A stretch of DNA of 64,000 nt from Kistimonas asteriae (GTDB lineage Bacteria > Pseudomonadota > Gammaproteobacteria > Pseudomonadales > Endozoicomonadaceae): contig NZ_JAEVHF010000014.1 of assembly GCF_018263925.1 (NCBI RefSeq), positions 91,336 to 155,335 on the forward strand, written 5' to 3'. Under the pieces are notes generated by a model that saw nothing but the letters and a program-made list of their open reading frames with translations, searched no databases and was not told where the DNA came from. Both the position numbers and the translations under genes were made by a program. Positions 9,504 to 18,871 of the stretch are shown here, one piece after another (positions within the stretch are counted from its first letter, which is position 1; every line of letters begins with the position of its first letter).

Positions 9504-10824
9504 CCGGTTCCCCCAGTGTGCGGCAGTAGTTCCGGTACACCGGGACAAACACTGCCGCCATGCCGACACTTCTTGCCGCCATAAACAACGTAAAGGCAAA
9601 CCACAGGCCGTGATTACCGGATTCACGGGTCAGGTACCAGGCCGGAATAAAGATCAAGCCTGTCGACAGTACCATCAGGTTCTGCATCAGACCGGTCTTG
9701 CCCATACCAATATAGACACCGTCCAGCCAGAAGCAGAGTACCCCTACCAGCGGCATGGCGATCAGCCAGGGAAGGTATTCGGCGGCCATCTTATCAAGTC
9801 CGTCAATATCCGTCAGCAGACCCAGGATATTCTGCCCAAATAGCAGGAATACCAGAAAACAGCCGAACGCCATGATGACCGAACAGACGCCTGTCGCCAT
9901 GACGACCGACTGGAACGTTGACCGGTTGCGCTGACCACAGGCTTTCCCCACTAGCGCTTCCGCCGCAAAGGCAAAACCATCCAGGGCATTGGAAATCAGC
10001 ATCAGGAAGTTAAGCAACAGTGCGTTGGCTGCCAGGGTATCATCCCCTAACCGTGAACCCCATGCCGTGAATGTCGCAAAGGTGAACAATAGACAGAGCG
10101 TTCTGACGAACAACTGCCGGTTGACCAGCAACAAACTCTGCATGGCATCAAAACGGATCACCTCACGGAAGCGGAAGCAGCCGGGCAATGTCCTTAGCTG
10201 TCCTGCGACCAGGTAAAGACCCAGCATCAGTGTGCTGTAATCGGCCACAACCGTCGCCAGCGCCACACCGCCCGTTTTCATACCCAGGCCCAGTACCAGA
10301 AACAGGTCCAGCACGATATTGATGGCATTGGCAAAGGTCAGCAGAATCAGCGGCGCCCGCGCCATCTGCACACCCAGCAACCACCCCAGGATGGCATAAT
10401 TCGCGAGTACCGCAGGTGCAGAGAGAGAACGTGTCAGGAAATAGGTTTCCAGCTCAGACGTAATCAGCGGCCCTGGCTGATAAAAAGGAATCGCTGCAGA
10501 AAGAATTGGGCGCGCCAGCAGTATCAAGATAAAACCAATCCCCCCCGCCAGCACCAGGGACTGAACCAGAATATCGCGGACTCTCTGGCTATCGTCTTCA
10601 CCAGACGCTTTCGCCACCAGCCCCGTGGTTCCCATCCGCAGAAAACCGAACGCCCAGAAGACAAACGTAAACAGACTGGCGCCAATCGCAACCGCGCCAA
10701 GATACGTCGTAGACGGCAAATGCCCAAGGACCGCGGAATCCACCAGCCCCAGCATCGGTACGGTAATATTGGAAAGAGTGACCGGCCAGGCAAAGTGCCA
10801 GACCCGACGATAACTGACGTTCAA
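9484..10824 (-). CDS. MATE family efflux transporter (DinF-like)
   Basis: A 446-residue polytopic inner-membrane protein with about 12 hydrophobic segments in the two-bundle MATE arrangement. The opening VWHFAWPVTLSNITVPMLGLVDSAVLGHL is characteristic of the DinF subfamily. Such proteins export cationic drugs or metabolites using Na+ or H+ gradients. The reading frame begins at a TTG; no ATG exists upstream of the first membrane segment, so a TTG start is likely. The 3' end overlaps the convergent ABM gene by 20 bp. Confidence 0.88.
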   Translation of the reverse strand: MNVSYRRVWHFAWPVTLSNITVPMLGLVDSAVLGHLPSTTYLGAVAIGASLFTFVFWAFGFLRMGTTGLVAKASGEDDSQRVRDILVQSLVLAGGIGFILILLARPILSAAIPFYQPGPLITSELETYFLTRSLSAPAVLANYAILGWLLGVQMARAPLILLTFANAINIVLDLFLVLGLGMKTGGVALATVVADYSTLMLGLYLVAGQLRTLPGCFRFREVIRFDAMQSLLLVNRQLFVRTLCLLFTFATFTAWGSRLGDDTLAANALLLNFLMLISNALDGFAFAAEALVGKACGQRNRSTFQSVVMATGVCSVIMAFGCFLVFLLFGQNILGLLTDIDGLDKMAAEYLPWLIAMPLVGVLCFWLDGVYIGMGKTGLMQNLMVLSTGLIFIPAWYLTRESGNHGLWFAFTLFMAARSVGMAAVFVPVYRNYCRTLGEPVSASVR

Positions 10825-10906
10825 GGAGCCCCCGAAACCGTTAACTGCGTGTTATCGCCGCCATACTAAAGAAGCACTAACAATATGCAATCCGTCTTTT
10901 ATGCAG

Positions 10907-10930
10907 GCAGGTTCTGAAAAGCGAACCTGC
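10907..10930. terminator. Hairpin downstream of the paralogue operon
   Basis: An 8-bp perfect stem (10907-10914 with 10923-10930) and 8-nt loop lie 12 bp past the last stop of the four-gene minus-strand operon. It has no strong T-run on that strand, so termination here is likely but not textbook. Confidence 0.45.
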
Positions 10931-10941
10931 AAATGCCCTGC

Positions 10942-13254
10942 TCAGGGCACCGGCGTCGCAATCATATTGGCCTGAACCCGCATGTTATAAAGATTGGCTT
11001 CACGCATGATCGGATTCTGGCCGACATTGATGCCATCAAGGCGCAGGTGTTGCGCCTGACTCATGGCGTTAACAGCAAAACCCAGCTGATCACTGCTGTT
11101 GTTCTGTACGTCAATGTTCAAGGTTGTCTGCAGGCCATAGCCATCACCGGACACATTGTCCGGATCCGTTTCCAGGCCAACAAACTCCAGATAACGATCA
11201 TCATCCGCCGTGTTCTCATCGCCACTGTCCGCCGTCCAGCGGATAGCATTTTGCCCATTACCATCCGCAGCAAGGTATTCATTCTTCAGGAAAACCGTAA
11301 CGCCCTGATTGCCGCGCGTGGGATCACCACCACTGGCCAGAGCAAGGGTTGAGCGAATATTGCTGTCAATTCTCAGCCCCCCGAGACTGGTCGAGCCCCC
11401 CAGTACTGCCGCATGACCAATATGAACATTGCCAATCGCCTTATAGCCATAATTCAGGCTGCGGATCACCACCGCCTTGCGAGCCAGAGACCACAACCTG
11501 CCACTGTCATCCAATAGCTGCATATTGACGTCGGCCGGCTGGTCTTCCACATCAAACGTCATATTGCGTACATGGCTGACCAGCGTGGCATCCGACGACC
11601 AGATCCCACAACCCTGCCCGCAACCCGTACGGTCATAGTCAATCAACAGACCACCGGTCGCGCCATTGATCACAAAGTCAGCATTGATCGTGAGACCCTG
11701 GCCGGATGCCCCACCCCCACTGAGGTAGAGCGCACCATCCAGCTCCGAAAATGAAAGCGCCTGATACAATCCCAGCGCATACAGTAATTCCACACCTCCC
11801 TGCCGTTCCTGGCTCAGTACGGATTCATCAGGCAACGCCGATTGATCCGAGACATATAATCCCTTGAATTGATACCCCCCCTGAAAATCCTCCAGACCAA
11901 TACGGATACCGTCAGCAAGATAACCATTCGCAGCAGACACAACATCCACAGCCGCCGTTCCCTGAACAGCAGCCGTCAGCCCGGTTAACCAGACATAATT
12001 ACCATCATCGGCATAGCGGATATTACCGTCCGTCAGTGTCCAGTCCACGTCCATAGTGACACCACTGGCGCCATCCGCACCTCCGGCATACAGCTTCAAC
12101 AGACTGGGGCCAAACTGCGTCTGACCGTAGATTTCACCAAGGCTGGTTGCATCACTGCCAATGTAGAGGTTGTCAGCACCAAAGGTGACATCCATCCCGG
12201 TAAATCCGAGTTGAAGATAATCTCCCCTACCGCCTGAAACACGATTTTTGACCAGATCCAACGTAATACCGGGCGAAGCCAGCCGACCATAAAAATCCGC
12301 CAGTCCCAAGTATGGGTTGGATGTATCCGAACTATCACCATCAAAATAGTAAAGGGAATACGTATGGGAGGTATCCACAGCACTGAGACATTCATCGGCA
12401 CAGTTGATCCTGAGATCCGGCACCAATGTCATCCCCGTGCCGGGATTGGCACCACCGGGTCGTATATCCAGAATACCTGCCAGACCAAACGCCCCGGAAA
12501 GCGCACCCACACTGTCACTGAGACCGCCACTGGTTGTGGTATGCCGGATACCTTCCACTGAAAATGTCGAATACAGGTCATTCATGGCTATACGGATAAA
12601 ATCACCGCTACCGTCTTCCAGCACAACAAAATCAAGCCCGGCATCACTGCCTCTGGCATTCAGTTCCATTGCAACACCTTCCAGATGCAACGCACCATCC
12701 CCCGTATCCCTGTAAATAACGGTGCCATCCTTGAACTGCAGACCGCCTTTCAAACGAAGACCCGGGCCTGTCGCAGAAAGCGCCAAATCGGCATCCAGGG
12801 CATAGTCAAACTGCCATCCCCCAAACCCTTTGCCGGAATACGATTGATTGTCTTCATACGACGACGCGAGCCTGACCTCATCAACCGTCAGACGTCGGTG
12901 GTTTTGGCGAATGCCAATGTTCAACCCCGTCTCCTCGGTGACATCAATCTCGACCACCGTATTCAAATCAGGATCCGAGCCATTGATTTTGTCGACGGTG
13001 ATGCCATCAAGTGAGAGGCTACTGCCCGCCACCTGATCAGCAGCGCTCCATGTCAGCTGATCAATGCTGACCGCTGGCGCAGATGTCACACTATCCGTCT
13101 GAGTGATCTCGATAGTGATGCCCGACTGCCCGGTTACTGCCGACATGCCATCGTCGTCCAGTGCCCGGAGTTCAGCCGAAACGGGTTTGATACCACTGAC
13201 TGTCAGCAGCAACAGTATGCACCCTGTGAATAACACGTCCTGTCGTTGTGTCAT
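10942..13254 (-). CDS. Large exported protein, DUF6160/Fil-like, gene 4 of the paralogue operon
   Basis: A 770-residue secreted or surface protein of unknown function. A signal peptide (MTQRQDVLFTGCILLLL, cut near VSA) is followed at once by the motif ALDDDGMSAVTGQSG, shared with its three upstream neighbours. The rest is rich in Gly, Asp, Ser and Leu with recurring beta-strand patterns such as GLTINADFVI and IRIALEDFQGGYQF, suggesting a long beta-solenoid or beta-sandwich array. A run of Cys-containing loops (CADEC, CGQGC) is present. ATG 13254 is chosen over the TTG at 13287 because it begins the signal peptide and has AAGAAAG upstream. The nearest known analogues I recall are Fil/DUF6160 proteins of Acinetobacter and Pseudomonas. 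Confidence is in the gene, less in the family. Confidence 0.8.
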   Translation of the reverse strand: MTQRQDVLFTGCILLLLTVSGIKPVSAELRALDDDGMSAVTGQSGITIEITQTDSVTSAPAVSIDQLTWSAADQVAGSSLSLDGITVDKINGSDPDLNTVVEIDVTEETGLNIGIRQNHRRLTVDEVRLASSYEDNQSYSGKGFGGWQFDYALDADLALSATGPGLRLKGGLQFKDGTVIYRDTGDGALHLEGVAMELNARGSDAGLDFVVLEDGSGDFIRIAMNDLYSTFSVEGIRHTTTSGGLSDSVGALSGAFGLAGILDIRPGGANPGTGMTLVPDLRINCADECLSAVDTSHTYSLYYFDGDSSDTSNPYLGLADFYGRLASPGITLDLVKNRVSGGRGDYLQLGFTGMDVTFGADNLYIGSDATSLGEIYGQTQFGPSLLKLYAGGADGASGVTMDVDWTLTDGNIRYADDGNYVWLTGLTAAVQGTAAVDVVSAANGYLADGIRIGLEDFQGGYQFKGLYVSDQSALPDESVLSQERQGGVELLYALGLYQALSFSELDGALYLSGGGASGQGLTINADFVINGATGGLLIDYDRTGCGQGCGIWSSDATLVSHVRNMTFDVEDQPADVNMQLLDDSGRLWSLARKAVVIRSLNYGYKAIGNVHIGHAAVLGGSTSLGGLRIDSNIRSTLALASGGDPTRGNQGVTVFLKNEYLAADGNGQNAIRWTADSGDENTADDDRYLEFVGLETDPDNVSGDGYGLQTTLNIDVQNNSSDQLGFAVNAMSQAQHLRLDGINVGQNPIMREANLYNMRVQANMIATPVP

Positions 13255-13302
13255 GCTTACGCTTTCTTTTGTTATTGTTCGATTCAACGTTCAGGCAGAC
13301 CA

Positions 13303-13881
13303 CTAATCGGTTGGGAATATCAGAATATTGCCCCTGCCAATCACATCACCATCAATCTGCAGTGAATAAATGTTGGTTTGGTTCGCCGTTGACTCCGGGC
13401 CATCGGCAGTTGCCACCGTAAAATTCAGATCGCTGTATCGCAGAACATTGCTCATTTTGACGGCAATAACCGATTGGGTCTCACCGGCATTGTTATCACG
13501 TTCTTCAACACGAATTTCCAACGGCTGGCCACCGGGTACCGACTCACCAAACTCAATGCCGCCTTTCAGGTTATCCAGCACAAACCAGCCCCCCTCCTCG
13601 GTGGCCTGCAGGGTAAAGCGGGCTCCACAGCGCCCGTCGTTCACTGAACATTTCGCTTCACCATTGTCCAGAATGACCGAACCATCAGGGTTACGCTCAA
13701 CATCCCAAAGCGGCCCACCGGCAGTGTTCAGATCAAAGGAACCCGACAATGCCAGTCCACTCTGCCCATCCATTGCACTGAGGGTTTCTTCGGAGAGCGG
13801 CACCATTTCAGCATACAGGGGCAGTGTCGCCATGATCGCCATTAAACCAGGCAGTGGCTTTAGCCAGTCAGGGAAGGTCAT
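13303..13881 (-). CDS. Exported paralogue, gene 3 of the operon
   Basis: A 192-residue exported protein. The N-terminal signal segment (about residues 10-24, ending PLYA) is followed by the shared motif VPLSEETLSAMDGQSGLALSG. The remaining ~150 residues look like one compact beta domain with a Cys pair (CSVNDGRCG) and a conserved-looking GGIEFGESVPGG. Its ATG overlaps the preceding gene by 14 bp, implying coupled translation, and it is 48 bp upstream of the 770-aa gene. It resembles a minor subunit of the same system. No enzymatic motif was recognised. Confidence 0.75.
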   Translation of the reverse strand: MTFPDWLKPLPGLMAIMATLPLYAEMVPLSEETLSAMDGQSGLALSGSFDLNTAGGPLWDVERNPDGSVILDNGEAKCSVNDGRCGARFTLQATEEGGWFVLDNLKGGIEFGESVPGGQPLEIRVEERDNNAGETQSVIAVKMSNVLRYSDLNFTVATADGPESTANQTNIYSLQIDGDVIGRGNILIFPTD

Positions 13882-14854
13882 GGGATGTCATCTGCAAGTA
13901 TTGGATTCGAATGCCTTCAAGGGATGAAGACCCGAGATTGACGCCACCCATCGGTACCGCCCCCGCTGAAGGACGACTGCCGCCGGCCGTCAGGTTATCA
14001 ATGGTGATACTGGACTTCGGCAGTTCCTGATAATAGCGGTCAATCGTCTGCTGTCGGTAATCAGCTGAGGATGTATCCAGGTTATAACGGTTGTCGTTGA
14101 CCGCCTTATTGATACCTTCTCCGACGGCTGGTGCACTGATCTGAAACTGTCCGTCCGGCGTAACACTGAAATTGACCGGCTGCACATCGCTGTAGCCCAA
14201 GTTAAGATCCGCCCGGATACCTGTAATGTAAACGGTGTGATCATCGCGGGTCGCCTGATCAGGACAGTTGATCGTATTATCGCAGGTATTGATATCCAGT
14301 GTATCTGCCGACACCTTGATACGCGCATCACCTACCGTTTCATTGCCGTCTCCCCATAAGCGCAGGACGCTGTCGTCCATATCAAAACCGGTGGCGTCAA
14401 CATCAAGGGTATCAACACGCCCCCCCGTTACCGTGAACTGGTATTTCACCCCGATATCGGCAGACGATGAAGGCAACGCACTCTCAGGAAAACGTAACGC
14501 AAGCGCCTGGTAAGGCCCCAATTGTTCGATATCCAGACTGATAGGATTATCCAATGATCCTATATTGGCCGAAACATCATTGGCACCCTGATGACTGCCG
14601 GCACCTTTGATATAAAGTTCCTTCACCTCAATTTTGTCAGTACCGCCAATATCGGTAATAGTGACCGTGGCGCTGGAAGCATCATAAATAAAATCTTCCA
14701 GTGCGATACCGATACCCCGTGCGTCCACAGAAGCCAGATCATCATCAGCTAATGGCTCAACGTCCGCATTGACATAAAACGACCATAATGAGCCAATGAG
14801 CAATCCAATGAGAATGGACTGCCTGTTCCTGTTTATGAGCATCCTTTTCTCCAT
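13868..14854 (-). CDS. Exported paralogue, gene 2 of the operon
   Basis: A 328-residue exported protein. A basic start (MEKRMLINRNRQ), a hydrophobic signal core and cleavage near NAD precede VEPLADDDLASVDARGIGIALEDF, a variant of the operon's motif in which GQ is replaced by AR. The body contains repeated acidic beta-type stretches (DIGVKYQFTVTGGRVDTLDVDATGF) and a Cys pair (CDNTINC). ATG 14854 shares one base with the previous stop (TGATG) and has GGTGGG 6 nt upstream, so it is preferred to the TTG at 14860. Confidence 0.75.
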   Translation of the reverse strand: MEKRMLINRNRQSILIGLLIGSLWSFYVNADVEPLADDDLASVDARGIGIALEDFIYDASSATVTITDIGGTDKIEVKELYIKGAGSHQGANDVSANIGSLDNPISLDIEQLGPYQALALRFPESALPSSSADIGVKYQFTVTGGRVDTLDVDATGFDMDDSVLRLWGDGNETVGDARIKVSADTLDINTCDNTINCPDQATRDDHTVYITGIRADLNLGYSDVQPVNFSVTPDGQFQISAPAVGEGINKAVNDNRYNLDTSSADYRQQTIDRYYQELPKSSITIDNLTAGGSRPSAGAVPMGGVNLGSSSLEGIRIQYLQMTSHDLP

Positions 14855-15897
14855 CAGCAACCCACCATGGCCGAGCCGGCACAGGTATCCTTGGATGCCG
14901 TACCATTAAAAGCTTCATTGAAATCAACGACAATAGAGGGCGTACCATCGGTTTCCGGGATATTCATAAAGGCTCCCAGCACCGTATTGATGGTTTTGGC
15001 CGGATCTTCCAGATCACGCCAGGCCACGCCATCTTCAAACTGAACGGAGATGAACATGCCCTTGGCAGCGCCATCAATAGAGGCAAGATCCGGTAACTCT
15101 GACGCAGTCGGATTGGCAACGTTTTCCTGGCCAATATAGAGCGCTTTATAATCCGACAACGCAAAACACGTCGCCAGACCTGTAACTTCACAATCGTCGG
15201 ACCCAAACAGTCCCAACAGTGCATCCGTCCAGCCACCGCCGCCACCGGAAACATGGTCCAGCGTCTGGCCATTTTCCATACCGACGTGTGTTGCCCTGAC
15301 AGGATCGGCTTCGCCGCTTTCCGTCACCAACTGTGCGTTAGCACGTAGTACTGTGCTATCGGTGACACCTGCGATACCAAGCAAAAACTTTTGCCAGCCA
15401 TTGGCTTTATCCAGGATGGGTTCAGCCGTACCTTCAATCAAAACCGGCACATTACCGGTCAATGTATTAATGGTACCGCCGAGATCGCCTTTGGCCTCGT
15501 TGAAACCAATCCGGAAACCCACCATCTTGTCACCTTCATAGGCAAACTCGAGATAGGGATCCTTGATATAGAAAGGCACCACATTGCCATTGTCGTCGAC
15601 AGTGCCCAGGGAGAAGTGATCAATATCGATATCCGCAGACCCTGCCACTTCACCAGCACGGTCATACTGCCCAAGGGTTAATTTATCGATATTGGTTTGG
15701 GTGGCAACGCTGACCCCGAGGTTGACCCGGGTATACTCCGTGCTGCCAATCTGATCAGTTTCCATCTTGATGAACGCCTGCCCGGTAATATCAGACAACT
15801 CATCATCCTGAATAGGCGCCAGTGCTGCGTGCAAAACCGCTGCATACATGGATAGCAGAAGGAACCAGATCGCATGAACTGCGCTCTGTGATTTCAT
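14854..15897 (-). CDS. Exported paralogue, gene 1 of the operon
   Basis: A 347-residue exported protein and first gene of the operon. The signal peptide (residues 1-25, cut after LHA) leads into LAPIQDDELSDITGQAFIKME, the shared motif. Later regions show IDKLTLGQYDR, a glycine run (VSGGGGGWTDALLG) and cysteines at CEVTGLATC and near the C-terminus (CAGSAMVGC), suggesting disulfides in the periplasm or at the surface. It resembles the FilA/FilB-type small members of pilus-like surface loci, but no pilin signature is visible. About 130 bp separate it from rlmM, where its promoter should lie. Confidence 0.75.
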   Translation of the reverse strand: MKSQSAVHAIWFLLLSMYAAVLHAALAPIQDDELSDITGQAFIKMETDQIGSTEYTRVNLGVSVATQTNIDKLTLGQYDRAGEVAGSADIDIDHFSLGTVDDNGNVVPFYIKDPYLEFAYEGDKMVGFRIGFNEAKGDLGGTINTLTGNVPVLIEGTAEPILDKANGWQKFLLGIAGVTDSTVLRANAQLVTESGEADPVRATHVGMENGQTLDHVSGGGGGWTDALLGLFGSDDCEVTGLATCFALSDYKALYIGQENVANPTASELPDLASIDGAAKGMFISVQFEDGVAWRDLEDPAKTINTVLGAFMNIPETDGTPSIVVDFNEAFNGTASKDTCAGSAMVGC

Positions 15898-16003
15898 GAT
15901 TATTGCTTGCCGTTCTTATTGTTATTGTTAACTGCCCGCTCACAATAACGACTCCGTCACAGTTTCGCAATCAACCAAAACCAAAAAAATCCTTTACTAT
16001 CAT

Positions 16004-16043
16004 AAAGTTAGAACCATGGTACATGTACTATAGTTCTAACTTT
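16004..16043. repeat. 40-bp near-perfect palindrome overlapping the rlmM stop
   Basis: Outer arms of 11 bp (16004-16014 with 16033-16043) are fully complementary. The centre (16019-16028) is itself a perfect 10-bp palindrome, and the 4-bp linkers pair partly, so the whole 40 bp is symmetrical about 16023.5. It covers the last codons and stop of rlmM. On the minus strand a T-rich stretch follows about 10-15 nt later, so it may act as a terminator. Its extended dyad symmetry is also compatible with a protein-binding site upstream of the paralogue operon. Confidence 0.6.
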
Positions 16044-17098
16044 GCGTGTACGGTCACTTCCTCACGATCATGGTAAAGCTGCTTTATATTGAGCGAACAA
16101 CGCCGTTCTGCCTCAGCCATGCGTGACTGAATCTTGTCTACCGCGGCTTCCACCGCACTAAAACGCTGCTTCATGGGGAGCTTCAGATTAAAGATCGCCT
16201 CACGACACCAGCCATTGACCAACCAATCGGCCATTCGACCCGCTGTACGTGAGGGTTTATCGACAATATCGCAGACCATCCAGTCAACCGGCTTGGCGGG
16301 CTGGAACATAAATCCGTCTTCCTGCAGATGCTTGACCAGTCCGGACTCCATCAGATCGCGATGCATGGGACCATTATCCACCGCCGTCACAAACATATGG
16401 CGATTGACCAGCTGCCAGGTCCACCCGCCAGGCGCCGCCCCCAGGTCAACCGCTTTCATGCCCGGCGCGAGTCGGGTATCCCATTCGTCCCGCGGCACAA
16501 AGACATGAAATGCCTCTTCCAGCTTCAGGGTCGAACGACTGGGAGCTTCTTTCGGAAACTTCAGCCGTGGGATACCCATGGGCCAGGGGCTGTTATTCCC
16601 GGGGCGGGAAATACCTGCGTAAAGGTTACAGGAGTCAATAAAAAAGAGATGCAGACAGGGTTTACGGGAATCCTCGGTTTTGGTCAGAAGTCCTGCCTTG
16701 CGTAATCCCTGCCGCAGGGGATGGGCAAACTTACGACAGAATACCGAAAGTTCCTTGGCATCGTTGGTATCCGCAGTCTCCAGACGGACTTCACCGCACT
16801 GTGGAAAATCGGCCAGCACCGCTGTCAACGCTCCCACCCGATCCTTCATTGGAAGATCCGCAATCATTTCACCAGCGGCCACCCACTGCCTGGTAAAAAC
16901 CAGTCCTGAGAAACGCTGTTTCTTCTGAATCTGCAAGGCACCGTCAGGCTCGTGGGAAATAAACGTAACATACCCGGCATTTTCGCGGGTCTTCACATAA
17001 CCAAAAATACCCAGCCGGGCGGAGACAGACTGGATCTCATTGGCGCAGTCAGACTCGAAACCCGGGCGGCAGTAAAGCAGAAGATGATTCAATGACAT
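16028..17098 (-). CDS. rlmM: 23S rRNA (cytidine-2498-2'-O)-methyltransferase RlmM
   Basis: Methylates the ribose of C2498 in 23S rRNA using S-adenosylmethionine. The protein opens with LLLYCRPGFESDCANEI, the RlmM THUMP-like N-domain. The Rossmann SAM-binding motif VDLGAAPGGWTWQL follows near residue 210, then DWMVCDIVDKP and a C-terminal KLPMKQRF lysine region. ATG 17098 gives 356 residues, close to the 366 of E. coli. A GTG at 17137 in the same frame would add 13 residues not seen in the family. It lies immediately downstream of the alpha/beta hydrolase gene. Confidence 0.93.
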   Translation of the reverse strand: MSLNHLLLYCRPGFESDCANEIQSVSARLGIFGYVKTRENAGYVTFISHEPDGALQIQKKQRFSGLVFTRQWVAAGEMIADLPMKDRVGALTAVLADFPQCGEVRLETADTNDAKELSVFCRKFAHPLRQGLRKAGLLTKTEDSRKPCLHLFFIDSCNLYAGISRPGNNSPWPMGIPRLKFPKEAPSRSTLKLEEAFHVFVPRDEWDTRLAPGMKAVDLGAAPGGWTWQLVNRHMFVTAVDNGPMHRDLMESGLVKHLQEDGFMFQPAKPVDWMVCDIVDKPSRTAGRMADWLVNGWCREAIFNLKLPMKQRFSAVEAAVDKIQSRMAEAERRCSLNIKQLYHDREEVTVHAKLEL

Positions 17099-17140
17099 GT
17101 CAGAAACAGCGGCTTTAGCGTCCAGAAAAGGCGCCACAGC

Positions 17141-17785
17141 CTACTGGCTTCGAATAAATTCAGCAACCTTTTCCGCGGCCATTACCAGGTGTTCATCATG
17201 GGTATGACCAGACGCCTTGCGTGGCTTCAGGTCATGATTGCCATCCGGCAACCATTGAATATCGAGCTGGCGGGGCAATCCATAACCCTGAACCGTTTCC
17301 CGGTTGCCCATGGCGTCACGGTCACCCTGGATAATGCGAAGCGGCACAGGGAATACCATCAAATGCTCAATACGTGGTTTGTCCATTTTGCCCGGTGCAT
17401 GAAACGGGTAACCCAGACAAACGACACCAGACAAATCTGTTTCAGACATCTCTGCTGCCAGCAGGGTTGCCATCCGTCCCCCCATGGACTTGCCGCCGAT
17501 AAAAACATTTTCGACACCAGCCGTCTCCCTGACCAGAGCAATCACATCTCGCCAGGCTTGCAACAGCACCGGTTGACGATCAGGCGGCCGCTTTTTCCCG
17601 GTTTTACGGCGCTCCTGCATGTAGGGAAACTCAAACCGGACGACACAAATCCTCTGCTCTGCCAGGCGTTCCGCCATGGTATTCATAAAATCACTGTCCA
17701 TCGCAGCCCCGGCGCCATGGGCCAGAATCAAAACCGGTGACTGACCATCGGCCTCGCCATTCCAGATCCAGTCGGTTTTTTTCAC
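17141..17785 (-). CDS. Alpha/beta hydrolase (KANL3/Tex30-like)
   Basis: A 214-residue cytosolic hydrolase. The oxyanion segment LAHGAGA (residues 21-27), nucleophile Ser100 in GGKSMGG, acid Asp155 or Asp157 in QGDRDAMG and His184 in DGNHDLKP form a complete Ser-Asp-His triad. The length and the HGAGA start fit the KANL3/Tex30 or dienelactone hydrolase-like group; the substrate is unknown. It is read just before rlmM on the same strand and divergently from the Dyp peroxidase gene. Confidence 0.85.
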   Translation of the reverse strand: MKKTDWIWNGEADGQSPVLILAHGAGAAMDSDFMNTMAERLAEQRICVVRFEFPYMQERRKTGKKRPPDRQPVLLQAWRDVIALVRETAGVENVFIGGKSMGGRMATLLAAEMSETDLSGVVCLGYPFHAPGKMDKPRIEHLMVFPVPLRIIQGDRDAMGNRETVQGYGLPRQLDIQWLPDGNHDLKPRKASGHTHDEHLVMAAEKVAEFIRSQ

Positions 17786-17879
17786 TTTTTTGAACTCCTG
17801 TTGAGCCGCGACAATTCAATGACCGGTGGAATCAGGTAAAGTATTGGACTTTCGTCTCTTAAAGTTGCGGATTGCGCGA

Positions 17880-18803
17880 ATGACAACACCCCAAACAGGC
17901 ATTTTGCCGGAAGCCAACACCAACGCTACCTTCATCACCCTGCTGATTAACAATGACGCTGACAGCATCGCGACCATCCGTCGCACTGTAGCGGCTATCC
18001 CCGCGATGACGGCCGAGATGGCGACACAGCAGCCTGACAGCCAACTGGTCAGCACGGTCAGCTTCGGCGCCCATGCCTGGGATACCCTGTTTCCTGAAGC
18101 CCCTCGCCCGGAACTTCTGGCGCCTTTCAAAGCCCATAAACACGGCCTGCGTCAGGCACCGTCCACACCGGGAGATATCCTCGTGCATATCCGCTCCGAG
18201 GGCAAGGATGTCAACTTTGACCTGAGCCGTCAGATCATGGGTGAACTGGGCGACAGCGTATTGGTTGAGGAAGAAGTCCACGGTTTCCGCTACCGGGATT
18301 CCCGTGACATGACCGGCTTTGTCGATGGCACTGAAAACCCTCAGGGCGACGGTCGTGCGGAGGTGGCACTGATCAGCGATGAAGACCAGGCGTTTACCGG
18401 CGGTAGCTATATCAACTGCCAGCGCTACATCCATAACATGGGTGATTGGGAAGCCACACCGGTTGACCAGCAGGAACAGATCATCGGCCGCACCAAGACC
18501 GATAATATTGAATTCACCAGCGAGCAGAAGGCGCCGACCGCGCATATCAAGCGGGTCAGCATCAAGGAAAACGGCAAAAGCCTGGAAATTCTGCGCCACA
18601 GCCTGCCTTACGGTGATAGCAGTGAATGCGGTCTGTTCTTCATTGCCTATGGTAAAAGCCCAAAACCATTTGACCTGATGCTAGAGCAGATGATTCACGC
18701 AGACGGCCATGGTCATTACGATCACCTGATGAACTACACCCAGGCCGTGACCGGTTGCGCCTTTTTTGCCCCTTCAATCACCTTTCTCGAAAGTTTGCAG
18801 TGA
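17880..18803 (+). CDS. Dyp-type haem peroxidase
   Basis: A dye-decolourising peroxidase of 307 residues (YfeX-like class). The family signature GxxDG is at 146-150 (GFVDGTEN), with the catalytic Asp149. The likely haem-ligating His222 lies in AHIKRV, and the distal Arg region LRHSLPYG is intact. No Tat or Sec signal is present, so it is probably cytosolic. ATG 17880 is chosen; the frame extends upstream but without family similarity. It is followed 7 bp later by a strong bidirectional terminator. Confidence 0.92.
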   Translation: MTTPQTGILPEANTNATFITLLINNDADSIATIRRTVAAIPAMTAEMATQQPDSQLVSTVSFGAHAWDTLFPEAPRPELLAPFKAHKHGLRQAPSTPGDILVHIRSEGKDVNFDLSRQIMGELGDSVLVEEEVHGFRYRDSRDMTGFVDGTENPQGDGRAEVALISDEDQAFTGGSYINCQRYIHNMGDWEATPVDQQEQIIGRTKTDNIEFTSEQKAPTAHIKRVSIKENGKSLEILRHSLPYGDSSECGLFFIAYGKSPKPFDLMLEQMIHADGHGHYDHLMNYTQAVTGCAFFAPSITFLESLQ

Positions 18804-18810
18804 TAAATAA

Positions 18811-18844
18811 TGAAAAAGCCGCAATTGATACTGCGGCTTTTTCA
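18811..18844. terminator. Bidirectional intrinsic terminator
   Basis: A perfect 13-bp stem (18811-18823 with 18832-18844) and 8-nt loop, with A5 on one side and T5 on the other, sit between the convergent Dyp peroxidase and mscS-like genes. It can serve both strands. Confidence 0.9.
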
Positions 18845-18871
18845 TGCCAGGAAAACAAACCGTTGCCTCTT

